Assembly (NCBI GenBank): GCA_948567375.1 | Contig: OX419759.1 | Location: 58,804,593-58,868,592, forward strand | From: Lunularia cruciata | Taxonomy: Eukaryota; Streptophyta; Marchantiopsida; Lunulariales; Lunulariaceae | Reading direction: 5' to 3' | DNA: 64,000 bases | Shown here: positions 41,367 to 53,800 of the stretch, one piece after another | How positions within the stretch are numbered: the first letter of the stretch is position 1 | How the letters are laid out: the number at the start of each line of letters is the position of its first letter | Position numbers and translations under genes: made by a program | Notes under the pieces: generated by a model | Told to the model about the DNA's origin: nothing | Databases searched by the model: none | The model's input: the letters and a program-made list of their open reading frames with translations, nothing else

Positions 41367-42890
41367 GTCTGAGAAAGCTTCGTATTATTATTGCTTGAGT
41401 TGGATGGTTAGGATCGTAACTTCATGTTTCAACAGATTGTAAAGGTTCCATCAACAGCTAATGCAACAACGCAATGTCAACCCAATCAATTGTACGATTT
41501 AGTCAAAAGTACGTTTGATTGCATGTTCTATGTGATGCATATTGTCACGATCATCTCTTTGTCAACGTTTGTTAACTTGCATAATCACTTCAATCTGCAC
41601 GTCAAATAGTAACAGACAATACAATATTTTATTACAGGCAGTGATGTTTTCGATTTGGATCTACATTTGAAACAATTTAGAAATACACATCGCGTATATC
41701 CCCTTGTGACCGCAAGTTAACTAACTAGCAAAATATATCGACCTGAAAGGAGTGTATGATACTTTTATCTGGGTCTTTACCCCGAAATGACTCAGCCATC
41801 CCTTTCTAACCGCAAGTTTTATACAGCTAAGCTAGCTAGCTTAGCTGTATAAAAGCCGCACCCAAATCAGAACTGGATAAGGAGAATAATCTCCGGGTAC
41901 TTAAGTAGTTCTTTCATGGGGGCTTGGCTCTTTGCCTCGCTCCCTCGAGGACTTTGTAATCAATTATTTCCTTGTACTATCGTAGTGACACATTTATCTT
42001 TTTCTTCCTTCCATGGCCACTTATCAAGTAATCCCTGAATACGTTAGATTTAAACGCTCTTGATTTATTACAAGGTTACTACACAGGTTTTACGAGGAAT
42101 TCAAGACCGAAGAGCCAGTGTGGTCTTCTAGAAAGCAACCTCTCGGGCAGATGCAGAATTAACAAGGAGATATAGGAGATACGTGCGCATCGTTTTGAAA
42201 GTCGACATGGCCTGGCTTGTAGAAGTCTTCAAGTTGTGCAAATCTCGACAAATTTAGCTAGTAGTCGGAGCTGGAAGACTAGGCATGATATATCACTCAA
42301 CATGGTCACAAACTTTATCGTTGACAATCTTTATGCGACCTGTCGTGACTATGATCTTAAAGTGTTTACCTTTCCCTTGGCAACGCCGTCTTCGAAATCA
42401 TGGGGATCCCAGTTCGCAATCACCACAACCGTCCTATTTTGCAAGTCAACAGCCTCCAAGTACAACAGATGAGATTAAAGAATAGAAGTGTTATTTATTG
42501 AAGAATGAATTACTTCCATTGAATTCATACCTAGAGCGACAGTTTTCAATATTCAGTCTCAATATTCATGAGAGAAGGTCAACAATCGATCTTATGAATG
42601 TAGAATCTGGATGAGTATTAAAGAACACTCCTGTAGCTTTTTCATTGAGCCAACACTCAAGGTTAGTGAGTTAAAGTTGTATTCTGTATACGCAAAATGC
42701 AAAGTGAAAAAGAAAACCTAAGGGGGGTGCTCATGTGTGTTGAGGGTCTGTCGCTGTGTGTGTGTAAGCTTTTTATGTCGGGGTGTGTGTTTGGTTATTG
42801 TCATTTTGATAAGCATAGTGCTATCTCTCGACAATTTATGGACACACATAGATTTTCAACAATCAGAAACAAGATGCTATTAGTTATTTA
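41367..42890. other. Upstream region of the germin-like gene; no second gene seen
   Basis: Low-repeat sequence. Short ORFs (42236-42472, 42285-42485) overlap in different frames and lack motifs. The element ccgcaag occurs twice (41709, 41810). The 38-bp palindrome at 41817-41854 is listed separately. A (GT)n-rich stretch lies at 42735-42765. Confidence 0.4.
41817..41854. repeat. Perfect 38-bp palindrome with outward TATA motifs
   Basis: Two 19-base arms, no spacer, centred on agctagct. Both ends read TATAAAA outward (TTTTATA on the left, TATAAAA on the right). It is about 450 bases upstream of the germin-like TATA box. Confidence 0.95.
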
Positions 42891-42902
42891 ATGCGGAAGA
42901 CT

Positions 42903-43012
42903 ACAATGGAAGGCTCTTTTATCCATAGTGACATAAGAGAAAACAGAAGGAAGGTGCAGTGGAAGGATGTTTTATTCATAGTGACATATGAGAAAACAAA
43001 GGAAGGTTCAAT
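42903..43012 (+). repeat. Short direct repeat, period about 57 bp
   Basis: ttttatccatagtgacataagagaaaac (about 42918) recurs as ttttattcatagtgacatatgagaaaac (about 42970), followed in both by aggaaggt. Two copies; no coding. Confidence 0.8.
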
Positions 43013-43249
43013 GGACGCTGACGAAATCAAAACATTTTAGGATGATGAAGCACTTCTCCAATTGGTTATTACTATTTCAACACCCAAATCATTGTAGCAT
43101 AGCAAACACATTAAAGAATAATTTTGATATTACTAGAGCTCTTTTGGAACCAAAGATTAGAAACAGCAAAGATAAATATAGAGTATGAATATCACAATAT
43201 TTGACCCAAGAAAAGAACGACCTTGTAGAATTATCTTAAAAGGAGCTAA

Positions 43250-44270
43250 ACTACATTCAGGTGCGGATACTTGCATGGACGAGAGGACCTCTTTAGATGA
43301 TGATGAATCTGAATCTGATTCAATTGTGCATCCCTTGTTTGCTATGGACCTTGTACCTAAGCCAGACGTTTTGAAGGACCTTGATAAAAATCACCATTGA
43401 CACTAGAGGAGATAGAGAGGAGAAAGTCTACCTCCAAGGTATGGTCCAAATGTTACCAAGGTATGGTCCAAATGTTACCAAGGAGGAGAAGATTTGGGGA
43501 GATTTTCCATAAGTTTATCCATGTGTTTACTTTTCGTTACAAAGATCTCAAGGAGTCACCTTGGGAGAGCACCAGATAGAGCTGGAGTAACATGCAAGAC
43601 CAATCTGCTAAAAGCCATGTTGTATTAGCCCACCAACAACTTTGGTTGTGAAGGAGGAGATTGATAAGCTCAAGGAGACTAAGTTTATTTTTAAGGTGGA
43701 GAATTGAAAATGGCTGTCTCCAATTTTGATTGTGAAGAAGAAGAATGGCAAGCTTCCAAGTATGTGTTGATTACAAGAAGCTCAATGAAGTTACCAAGAA
43801 TGACTACTACCCCTTGCCATTCATTGATGAGATCTTGGAGAAGGCTACGAGTGGTACAATTTTGTAGATGGTTAAAGTAGTTATAACCAAATCAAGATTT
43901 GCAATAGAGCATCAACAACTTACCACATTCACCACACCTTGGAGAGATTACACTTTCAAGATCATGTATTTTGGGCTTTGTAATGCTCTAGTCACATTCC
44001 AAATGTTCATGAGCAATTTATTTGGGAAATTTGTGAGAGATTTCAATGATGACTTTTGTATTTATGGAGGAGAAGCACTTTGAGCACTTGATCAAGGTTT
44101 TGCTATGCTTGGATGAAGCAAACGCATTGCTCAACCTAGAGAAGTACATCTTTGGTTGTGAAAAAGGTCTACTTTTGGGGCATATAATTTCCAAGGATGG
44201 AATAGCAGTGGACCTTGAAGAGATGAGGAAAACCTTCTATTCCCTTCAAGCTTGACAAATTTATGTCAAT
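43250..44270 (+). pseudogene. pol: Protease-RT linker and reverse transcriptase of element A2
   Basis: Homology with A3 begins at about 43250 (ttcaggtgcggatact..., A3 58713), so gag and the protease core are missing. Then the MTLEEIERRKST linker, and RT across frames: TLVVKEEIDKLKE, LILIVKKKNGKL, LPFIDEILEK, TTFTTPWRDYTFKIM, FGLCNALVTFQMFM and RDFNDDFCIYGG with both catalytic Asp residues. It continues through EANALLNLEKYIFGCEKGLL and GHIISKDGIAVD. A 'aaggtatggtccaaatgttacc' phrase is duplicated at 43437-43480. Several frameshifts. Confidence 0.85.
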
Positions 44271-45760
44271 TCTTGGAGATGGTTAGGTACTATAGGAGGT
44301 TCATCTTCTCATTTTCCAACAAGGCTTATGTATTCCATTTACATGAAGAAGGGTGTAGAATACATAGTCATTTTGGAGGACAATAATCTCTTAAAGCTTT
44401 TGAAGAGCTCAAGCAATCTTTTGTTAAGGCTCCACTTCTTGCTGAACCTGATTGGAGTAAGCCTTTCATCCTTTACACTAATGCTTCCAGTGTAGCTATA
44501 GGATGCACTTTTAGTCAATAATACCAAGATGTGCATGATCATCTGATAGCTTATCCTAGTAAACAAATGGTCTATTTAGTCACTATTTAGAGCAAACAAG
44601 AAAGAAAAACTATTTAGTCACTCAAAGGGAAGGGTTGGCAGTGAATTTTGGTCTCAAGAATTTTTTCCACTAGATGAAAAGGAAAGCCACCATTGTCATG
44701 ATTCATAAGGCTTTGAAATACATCTTCAATAAGTCTAATATGGAAGGAATATTAGCATGGTGGATGATACTCATGTCAAAATATGATTACCCCATTGAAG
44801 ATAGGCCAAGAAAGAAATATAAAAATGCTCATTTTTTTATCTAAGGCAGATAGAGATGAGCCAATGGATGATTTCTCAAATGAGGAGCTCATGACAATCT
44901 TAGTCACTCAAGAAGTTCCAATGGACTACAAGGAGATTGTTGATTTTGCTACAAGAATTAATTATCTTGGTGGGATGCATGCTAGGCAGAGTCAGGCCCT
45001 TGTGGCAAGATCTAGACCTTACACAATGGTAGAGGACATTGTTTTTCATCAAGGAGCAGGTGGTTTACTTCAAAGAGTAGTGGGTAAGGAGGAGGTTATC
45101 CTACTCATGAAGGAGTTTCATGATGTTTTGGCATGTGGGGGTCACTTTGTAGGAAAGGTGACCACTTTAAAGATTCAAGATGCAAGTTACCATTTTAGTG
45201 GAATTTTCAAGAATTGTCTTGATTTATTGCAAAAATTGTAATTTTTATCGAGTTTTTGCTAGGAAGTCTACCTCTACTCCACCTCTTAGATCACTTCCAT
45301 TGCCAAGACCTTTTGAGAAGTGGGAAATTAACTTTGGAGATCCTCTCAATAGAACTCCAAGGAACAATAGGTACATTTTGGTAATTGCTTATAACCTTAT
45401 TAAGTGGATTGATACTAGACCATTGAGAGATAAGAATGAAGATGAAGTTGGTTGATTCTTTATGAATGCATCATCACTAGGTTCGGATGCAATTCAAAGT
45501 TAGTTTTAGACAAAGGAGGAGAGGAGAGTTTATAAGAAGTATCACTCCATGCATGCTATGACATTTCTCTATCACATAGAGTGACCATCTTCTAAAAGCA
45601 AAACTCCAATGCCTTGGCAAAGAGAACCAATCAAACCTATGTATGATGTTGGTAAAAAATGTAGACATGAGGGGGCAAAACATCATTAGGACAAGAGGAT
45701 TCATGCAGTCTTGTGGGAGAATTAGACAACCATGAAGACATCTACCAAATATTCTTCATT
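44271..45760 (+). pseudogene. pol: RNase H and integrase of element A2
   Basis: RNase H traces (FILYTNASSVAIGCTFSQ near 44465, where TDAS has become TNAS). The 44783-45241 frame then holds the RNase H-integrase spacer and zinc-binding N-terminus (TQEVPMDYKEIVDFATRINY, ARSRPYTMVEDIVF, EFHDVLACGGHF). The core follows: STPPLRSLPLPRPFEKWEIN, with the first catalytic Asp changed (INFGDPL for IDFVGPL), NRYILVIAYNLIKWID, and NALAKRTNQTY, where the Glu position is Lys (45620-45622). Confidence 0.82.
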
Positions 45761-46228
45761 TCATTTGATACATGGTATTGAGTTTACTTTAGCTATTCAT
45801 TTTGATCTTCCTACTTTCAAGGCATTGATAGGAAATTGAAGAAGGCACAAGGAGGCAATGCAAAGAAGTCAAGGAAGGAGCAAATCATGAATTAGAGGAG
45901 GCAAGAGTAGTTGCTATGGTTCGTAGAGCAAGCTCCAAAGAAACAAAAAGAGAGCTATGACAAGAGGCAAGGCAAGAAGAAGGTGGAGCTCTTCAAGGAA
46001 GGTGATTGGATAATGTTTGATTCTATTTGAGTCAAGAACATGCAAAAGAAGTTCTTGCCTAAGTACTTGGGACCTTTCATAGTGGATAATGTGTGAGGCA
46101 ATTATGATCTCAAGGGGTTGGGAGAAATACAATTTGATAGGATTAACCATGCTAACTTGAAGTTGTATCATAGAAGGCAGAGGGACCTTCACTACAAGGA
46201 TGAAGTGAAATCTTATTCCAGGGATAAA
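45761..46228 (+). pseudogene. pol: Integrase C-terminal domain of element A2
   Basis: Frame-broken KSYDKRQGKKKVELFKEGDW, then KKFLPKYLGPFIVDNV and NYDLKGLGEIQFDRINHANL, the GPY/F-like module found also in A3 (61440-61690). It ends directly at the 3' LTR. Confidence 0.78.
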
Positions 46229-46894
46229 CGTAACACATGTTAGTGGATGTTTGGCTTTATAGGGATATTGAGTTTGGTATTGCAAGTAGTGGAGAAATAT
46301 TATCTATATGGAGTTAGGAAGCTTCTACATTAGTCATAATTAGCTTTGGTTAGTCCTAGCTAAGATAAAGGTTATCCTATTGTAGAGGAAGGGAAAGAGT
46401 GAGCATCACTATTCTGTCTTTTAGTGTATTGACTTGGTAATTTTCTTAATTATTTGACTTTGAGGAAAGAGTTGAAAATCCTTGGGCCCACAAGCCCCAT
46501 GTGAACAAAAACCCCATGTGAAAAAACACCTTGGCTTAGTTGGTAGAGAGGATAAGGCCACCTACTCATGGGATTAATCCCATGTGCTTGGATATTACTT
46601 TAGACTTTTTGATTTTATTTGACTTTTAGCATAGTAACTTGAGTTACTCCAGTAATTAGTAAATTTGGTGTATAAATTTTCAGAAGTATATAAGCTAAGG
46701 ATGAGGAGGTACTCATTATCCTTTCATCTGCAACTACCTCTTTCTCATTGAGTTCTCTAGTGAGCAATGTCTTGAGTCTTGGAGGTGCCTTGGAGGAGTG
46801 AGTTGGAGTTTTGGTTCTTTGCCTTCCAATTCCATGGTGCACTCCCTTAATAACCATAAGAAGTCCATCCTAAGTGAGAGATAGGCCAATTCAC
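46229..46894 (+). mobile_element. 3' LTR of element A2
   Basis: Starts cgtaacacatgttagtgg (TG mutated to CG) and follows the family A LTR to ...cctaagtgagagataggcc. It carries the TATA-like gtatataagc at about 46686. It is the most diverged full-length A LTR in the window by eye, with rearranged bases in the first 100. Confidence 0.8.
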
Positions 46895-47560
46895 AATCCT
46901 AAGAAAACATGTGAAATATGTACCTTATCTCCTTCTTGCTAAAGGAGATATGGATGTTCATTACATGAGCCAAGAAGAAGAAAAAGGAAAATGACCTAGT
47001 TCTATCAGATGAGGATGGATTGCCTGATTTGTAGGTAAACCAAGTAACAATATGTTCAACCAAGAGCTTGGCTCATAACTTTCCTCTTTGATACCTCAAA
47101 AGCACGAAAAGACAAGAGAAAGTGTCATGCTTGACTTAAGAAGATTCTCTCCAACAAGGAAACAAGGCTACTAACTAAGGTCAAGAACAATGTAGAACAT
47201 GAGGAATCTCCTAACATGACAAAGCCAGCTTTCTATGAGACTATAGTTCCCCCTAAGGATACAAATACAAGTCCTAATTCTCAATATCCTGCAGATATCC
47301 ACCAAGAAGTCCAGAAAATCTTGGAGGAAGAATTGTGGAAGATCTAGAGACAAGGTCAGCATAGGAAAGTGGAACCCTTGTTGTCAAGTATGCTCAGTAA
47401 TAGGGAAGATTTACAACCAAACAATTTTGAGGCTAAAAGTTTTTCCACAAAGGATTTGAAGACAAAGAGATTCAAGGCTTAGTGCTCAAGTCCCAAGACC
47501 TTCATCCCAAAAGAACGACCATCAAAGGAGGTTTTAGCTCCAAAAGATGAACCAAAGAAT
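46895..47560 (+). other. Degraded linker of fragment F
   Basis: Lys/Glu/Ser-rich coding-like sequence without a named domain; probably the gag-protease spacer of fragment F. Stops in all frames. Confidence 0.35.
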
Positions 47561-48110
47561 AAGCAAAGAAGAAGAGCTAATTCTCTTTTAGGAGTGTCAC
47601 AATATGACATCCTTGCTGATCAAGGATCTTCCAAAGAAAATGGCATGTTCAAGCACTTTGGGAGGATAACAATTTGTACAAAAAGCAATTGACCCTAGCA
47701 CTTTGATGAGTACAAGATAGGAAGCAATTTGACCTTCACACAATTTATCAAATAGAGTTAGAGGGTCTAGGATCCCTAGAGGTACAGATAAAAATTCATG
47801 GGTGTGTGATCCAATCAGTACACATTAATTTTGGCTCTAAAATGAATTTCATGATAAAGGAAATGGCACTCAAGATAGGGTAACAACCTTCAAGCCAACA
47901 TCCTATATCCTTCAATTAGAAAATCAAACCCGAAGAAGGCCTTTAAGGATGTTATCTAATGTTCCTACTATCATAGGTGGGGTAACATTTCAACTAGATT
48001 ACATTGTCTTTGCCTTATATCCAAAACAAGTTACCTTATGCTTATAAGACACCTTGGCTATATTGAGTAAGTGTAACAGTTGAGTGGTACCAACACAATT
48101 TTCATTTTCC
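47561..48110 (+). pseudogene. pol: Retropepsin-like remnant (fragment F)
   Basis: Reads IYQIELEGLGSLEVQIKIHG, then CVIQSVHINFGSKMNFMIKE, in which the D-S-G-S motif of plant Ty3/gypsy proteases appears as N-F-G-S, so the catalytic Asp is lost. After a frame break, AYKTPWLY at 48040 corresponds to the LLGRPWLY motif. It follows the A2 LTR directly but belongs to a different, unclassified element. Confidence 0.6.
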
Positions 48111-49340
48111 TAATACCAACTCCACTAAAGCCAATTCTGTGTTGGTAGAAGGTTCCTCATCTAGGAAAAAGGTTTGGGGTTTAGTGGAGTTAAGGTTTAG
48201 GGTTTATTGACCTCATCTTTGGAAGAAGGTTGCACAAAAAAAGACTTAGATGAGGCCAAAGGTTTGTCAAAAGAAGACAAGGTGAGCTGCCCAAAGTGTG
48301 TCAAAATCAAACTTGAGGCTAAAGAGAATGATTGCCTTGAAGTCTCATAGGAGAATTTCATGCTCTTGGGAATTGGCCCTATTAGTCACATTGAAGATAT
48401 CATCAACCCAAATGTGTGAATTGCCAAAGGGAAATCACTCAAGATTTCCAAATTTTGTATTTTGACAACTCTACAAATATCACTTTTGCAATAATCAACA
48501 AGTAAAGTTTGTTCCCACAAAGATACAATTCAAAAATGGTTAAATACAAAGTAAATAGTAATAAAACAGTTCTTTTTTATTACATCTTTAATCTCTAAGG
48601 TAGAAACTACACCCAAAAGAGAACAACAAGCACTCAATAGCAATTCTTTTTATGAATTATCATACCCATAATCACAATTCATCCAATTCTTTCCAAATAA
48701 AATTTTATTGTGATGATTCAAACTCTTTCAAAGAGGACAACTTTGCTATGAAACAACTTTGCCTAAGAATTGTGCTCCACCCCTCCACTGAAGGCACAAT
48801 TTCCTTGATCAAAGTTGCTTCGCATCAACCACGTATTGTACTCACTAATGCAGAATACTACCAACAGTACAATTCCTCTCAAATCTATCAAAGTATTGCT
48901 TTGATTGCTATCCACTCCAAGTCAAACACACAAAATCAAATTAGAGCCACAGAATCCAACATCTAACACTCATTGATTTGCACTCTAAAATTCTCCAAAT
49001 ACTCACAAGCACACACATAGGATTCATACTCAAAATTATTTGAAACAGCAAGCACTAAGTTACAGCACTTTGCTTTATCAACTTTAGAAATATGAATATT
49101 GAAACAACAACACACTATGAATGCTTCCTTTAAATATTTTTCTCTCTTTCCCCCCTTTTAGCCTTCAATTTGCCTCCAACAAGACCTCCAACTCTCTTTG
49201 TAATTGTGGTACCCACATCTTTTGTTCTTATCAAGTTTTAAAGAAGAAGTCTGTTGACATCTAATTGGAGGAAGGTGTTAGAAGCAGTGAGTATTCTTGC
49301 CAAGCAAGAATATCGTAGAGGAAAAGTGGTTGAAGAGAGA
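48111..49340. other. Unassigned AT-rich sequence
   Basis: The only long frame (48652-48966) is Asn/Ser/Ile/Gln-rich without motif. A duplicated 'ggtttggggtttagtggagtt' phrase lies at 48170-48205. No repeat boundary recognised. Confidence 0.35.
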
Positions 49341-50565
49341 TAGGCTCTGTCAAGAGAGTGCTCCACAAAGGTAAGGAGTGGTACCTTTTGGAGGTCATGG
49401 AGGATGCCTTGCCTTCTGATTTTGAAAAATCAATGAAATGGAAGGGGAAGGAGAAGAGTAAACCTCCCACTTACAAGCTTCAATCAAATATTGAAGTGGC
49501 TAGTGACTTGAAAGGAGTACTAAAAGAGAGAGTACTCAATGCTAAGGTAGATTTTACTCTTTGAGAGATCCTTGGGATTACTAAGAAGAAGTTTCATGTT
49601 TTCATCATAAACACCATCAAGTGCAAGCGGTAGTGGATAGGAGAAGTTGCTCTATCAAATGCTCTTGATACTATGATTACAAAAGAAGAGGAGATAGAGC
49701 TTGCTTGATACTGCAACAACTACACGATCAGATTTGTAGAGGATGAGGGTGATGATGGTAGGATCTCTAGTCACTATATTAGAGGACATTGGGCTTGAGC
49801 TACCACTAAAACCCTTGTGAAGATTAGTAGCATGATAGATCCCGTGGTTGCTCTTATCAATCAGGAATCAACTTTGTTTCCAAGGATCTCTACAAGCGGG
49901 GGAAATGGCCAATTGATACAAAGCATGGTTGGGTGATCAAGGCAGAAAACAACACCAAGGGAGAGCTCTATGTTGCTTGTATAGATGTGATGGTGAAGTT
50001 TGGAGATGTAGTTATTGAACAAAATTTCTTTGTTCAAGAGATTACATCATACTCAATGATCCTTGGACAACCCCTCATTACAAAAATGAGGATGGAGACC
50101 AGAGTCCTTGATGATGGTTCTGCTTATACTTGTATCAAAAGCCAAGATGGCAAGAAAGCAGTGAAATTTCCTCATTGTACTTGATTGAGGGAAACCGGGA
50201 TTACTTGAGGAGCGGTTCTTTACGTAAAGTGACGATGGAATTCAAGGATTTTCTCCAAGTACCACTATAGGGCAATAATAAAGTGGTACATCAAAGAAGG
50301 TGTCTTGCTTCAGAGGGGAAATACCTCATGTACAAGAGTGATGAGATTTTCATAGAGTGGGTTTAGTGTGTACACACAACTTGTAGATTTGCACAAATGG
50401 GAGCATAAAGTTATGCTAACAAGAACAAGAAAAAGAGCTACAAATAATGGGGTTTATTGATGAGGATGACACTATATCAAGAGTGTACATGGAGATAGGG
50501 TGAGAAGATGCTCTAGGAGAGCTCAAGAGGATGGAGCTTGAGCATGAGCATGAGGATTAGGCGGT
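49341..50565 (+). pseudogene. pol: Element G protease region, left part
   Basis: Coding-like segment with the order KPPTYKLQSNIEVASDLKGV, EILGITKKKFH, RGHWARATTK-like linker, then a retropepsin fold. The usual Asp-containing motif is ALINQES (Asp to Asn), followed by YKRGKWPIDTKHGWVIKAEN and the open frame 49933-50184 (EQNFFVQEITSYSMILGQPL, VLDDGSAYTCIKSQDGKKAV). This layout is found in some Ty3/gypsy-like polyproteins, in my recollection. It is interrupted at 50565 by element B3 and resumes at 54559. Confidence 0.6.
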
Positions 50566-51290
50566 TGTTATACCAAGAGCTAGCCATATGATCTAGATGA
50601 GAAATTTGGTTTGGTAATATCTGGAATGATGTTATACATGATGGAAAAAAAGATCAAATAGAAATATCGTCAAAAGAGTAATTCTAATAATAGAGAAAAA
50701 ACCTAAATAGACTTGAAAGCCTTAGAACCAATAGCTAGACATGTGATTTAAAGGTGAGAATTGGTTTGATAACATCTAGAAAAATGTTACATATGATGGA
50801 CTAAATAGATCAGAAAGAGGTATCACCAAAAGGGGACTTCTGCTAGTAGAGTAGGAACCAAAATATACTTGAAATCTTTGAAGGTAATTTTGGAGACCTA
50901 AACAGATCAATTAAGTCTAAAAAATGGGTAGATCCCCCACCCACCAATAGAGTAAAGGTTGGCCTTCCCTCCCCCTACTTTGTCTCATCGAGAGTTTTCC
51001 AATGGTACTTCACCCACGTGATTCTAAGATTTCCTAAAAGATTCCCATTAGTCAAAGCTTGTTTGACCAACCAGATAGGACCAGGACCAACATGTCACCC
51101 ATCCAAGTAAGTAATCCAAGGGTGGAGCTTGCTGACATGTCACCTATCTATGTGCTTAATCCTATGGTGGAGCTTCCTTGGAGGAGATCCTCTTTGGCTA
51201 TATAATAAAGAGAAAGTTTTCCTTTGGGGTATCAAGGAATTGAGTGTGAAATCTATGTTTTCTCTTCTCTCTTGTACTTGGAGCATTAAA
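50566..51290 (+). mobile_element. 5' LTR of element B3
   Basis: Starts TGTTATACCAAGAGC and ends ...ttggagcattaaa, directly before a perfect iMet PBS. It contains two ~165-bp tandem repeats at its 5' end (50566-50728 and 50729-50890 approx.), each with ccaatagct-/ccaagagct-, aacatctggaa-gatgtta and atcaccaaaag. The flanking gcggt (50561-50565) pairs with gtggt (54559-54563). Confidence 0.9.
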
Positions 51291-51291
51291 A

Positions 51292-51303
51292 TGGTATCAG
51301 AGC
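51292..51303 (+). promoter_or_regulatory. Primer-binding site of B3 (tRNA-iMet)
   Basis: TGGTATCAGAGC, an exact match to the plant initiator-Met tRNA 3' complement, one base after the LTR end. Confidence 0.92.
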
Positions 51304-52690
51304 AAGTGCTTTAATCCAAGAGAGTGGATCACCCCTCTTGGAAGAGCACAAACTACTAAAATTGAGTAATTTGAGGTGGAGAACTTAGAGTTATTGCTAG
51401 ACTTGGGAAGTGCTTTAGAGAGCAAATGGGATGGATGCATTGGGAAGACAATTTCCCCCACCTAGCTTACCATTTTTGAATCCATTCCACATCAAGATTA
51501 TGAATCCAACCTGAGCAAATGAGAGTATTGCTAATTTATCACTTTGGAGAAGAATTCATGGATAGAGTGATGAACTCACCAAACCCGGTGATTCTACCTA
51601 TGGTGGTATATAATAGAGAGTGGGATTTGGCAATCTACATTCTATTATGATATTATGGATGTGAATGTCATAAATCCTCTTCCATTCAACACTTAGGTAG
51701 AAATTTGTTATGTAGTGAGACCGAAAGTGATGTTTAGAGATTTCATGGTTAGAAATTTTGGTGAGAGTATTATCAATGAGTGATAGCTTCTAAGGTCCCA
51801 ATGGTAGTTCTAATAGTTTATGCACCATCCTGATGATCATATTAGCTTTCTATTGAAGTAGACATTAGCAATTGAGTGTTGTAGGAACCATGGATCCATA
51901 GTTGCAAGAGTTGGTGTAAGGAATGCAGGAGATATTGAACAAATTTTGAGAGATTAAGATGACCATGAAGGCATTACAAAGTCAAGTGTAGATCCTCATA
52001 AATAATCAAGCAATGCAAGAAGAAGAGCCGTGTACCTAGGACTGATGTACTTGAAGAGGCACCCATACCTACAAACCCGATCAACATTGAAACCACATTG
52101 CTACTACAAATGAAGAAGACGTACAACATCAAGCCTTACAAGGGGCAGCATATGATGAGAGTGGTGGAAAACTAGATCTCAAGAATGAATTGGTATTTTT
52201 TATTGTTCTCAATAGATATCACTGAGCATGTTGTAGGCATGTTTGCATGTGGGTACTTGACCGATAAAGCACTCACATGTTATGATGCTTGGGAACAATC
52301 CATGTTGGTAGAGAGAAGGGAGATCACGTGGATAACATTGTTAGAAGGATTGCTAAAGAATTTGTAGTCGGTGGATCCCGTGCAGATGGCTTGGACCTGA
52401 CTATGGGGATTGAAATAGAAGAACAACATACAAGAATACATGGAGGTATTTCTAGATCTACAAGTTGCAATAACGGACATGAGTCCAATAGAGGCTTTTG
52501 ACAATTCAAACAAGGGTTGAAAGAGTGGATTCACCAAGAAGTCATGGTACAAAATCCTCACAAGGTATTTGAAACCATTGCTTGTACATAAAAAATAGTA
52601 GAGGTATTGGATGGAGGTGAAGGAGTAATTCCACCTCAACATTATCAAGCAGAAATGCCGCATATGGATGGCCAAGTATTAATAGAACTA
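51304..52690 (+). pseudogene. gag: gag of element B3
   Basis: Leader to about 52080, then capsid-like protein: MKKTYNIKPYKGQHMMRVVE at 52110, MNWYFLLFSI, ACGYLTDKALTCYDAWEQS at 52250, REITWITLLEGLL (the TW-F landmark of Retrotrans_gag), and the downstream helices across a frame break (DNSNKGLKEWIHQEVM). Nucleocapsid basic sequence (MQPLMLRPRTTTAPRRVWTG) follows at 52690. Stops break it in several places. No zinc knuckle was recognised. Confidence 0.65.
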
Positions 52691-53062
52691 TGCAACCCTT
52701 AATGTTGAGACCAAGGACCACGACCGCTCCAAGGAGAGTGTGGACCGGTAGAAGAATAGAGAGATGGAGTCCCATGAGGAGAAGAAACTCAAGGAGAACA
52801 ACATTGTTGTTACAATTATGGTCGGTATCGGGCACATATCTACCAACTATCATGCTCGTCTCCCTAGAGGCCCTTGGCCTTCATATAGGTGATCTTTGAA
52901 CAACATAGAGAGATGCACTGAAGAAGAGGAGGTAGAAATTACTTTGGAAAACAAAGATCACCAATAAATGTACCTCATGGCCTTTTTGGCTCAATAAGGA
53001 AGCAAAGAAGCGAGGGAAGGAAGAAGACAAGTGTACAAAGGTCCCAAAAGGCAACCTCACAA

Positions 53063-53296
53063 TTGATTATCATGAATGGAGTCCTGGAAGGCAATCAAGT
53101 GAGAGTATTTATAGATTTGGGAGCAGCAAATAATTTCTTGTCTTCCTCTGTTGCAATAAGATTGGGAATTGATCTAGAGAGAGATGAGAGCAAAGAAGTA
53201 GAGTTACCTAACAGACAAAGAGAGAGGATTGAATCATTACCTAGAGGGGTAACACTCTTTGTAGGAGAATATCAGGAAGCAATTGAGTGCGAGTGA
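53063..53296 (+). pseudogene. pol: Protease of element B3
   Basis: The open frame holds MNGVLEGNQVRVFIDLGAAN, NFLSSSVAIRLGIDLERDES, then ERIESLPRGVTLFVGEYQEA. In plant chromoviruses the catalytic motif is DSGA or DTGA; here it reads DLGA. It stops at the deletion joint: the next recognisable sequence is integrase C-terminus. Confidence 0.8.
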
Positions 53297-53800
53297 TACA
53301 ATTAGACATTATGATGTATGTTGATGCACACCATAGGCACATGGAATTCAATGTTAGGGATCAGATGTGGTTATCTACAACCAACCTCACATTAGTTGGC
53401 CCTCATAAGCTTAGATCTCATTTTCTTGGGCCTTTTTCTATTCTTTGTCAACTTGGCACTGTGGCCTATCACCTCAAGCTTCCACCACATATGAAGATCT
53501 ATCTAGTGTTCTATGTTTCCCTACTATGAAAATATGCTCCCCGATCGGACCATTGTCATTCCACACAAGACTTTCAACCTTGTCCAACACTCATTGATGG
53601 CATGAAGGAATATGAAGTAGAACGTATCCTCCAAAAATGCATGCATGGTACTTGCCATCCATGGGTGGATTATTTGGTACATTGGAAAATTTACCCCTTC
53701 TATGAGGCAACTTGGGAGCCCGTTGCCAATTTGATATATGTACCGGTGTTGTTACAAGCGTTTGAGCAACAATTGCACAAGGAGGACGTTACGTCTTAAA
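53297..53800 (+). pseudogene. pol: Integrase C-terminus and chromodomain of element B3 (after internal deletion)
   Basis: Begins VDAHHRHMEFNVRDQMWLST, the GPY/F entry of integrase, then HKLRSHFLGPFSILCQLGTV and YHLKLPPHMKIYLVFYVSLL. The chromodomain is at 53602-53799: EYEVERILQKCMHGTCHPWV, DYLVHWKIYPFYEATWEPVA. Aromatic residues of the chromodomain cage are largely kept. RT, RNase H and the integrase core are absent. It ends at a normal stop 15 bases before the polypurine tract. Confidence 0.85.

Noticed and set aside
42236..42485. Two overlapping ORFs upstream of the germin-like gene
   Set aside because: Two frames of similar length over the same bases, no domain, no splice or promoter context.
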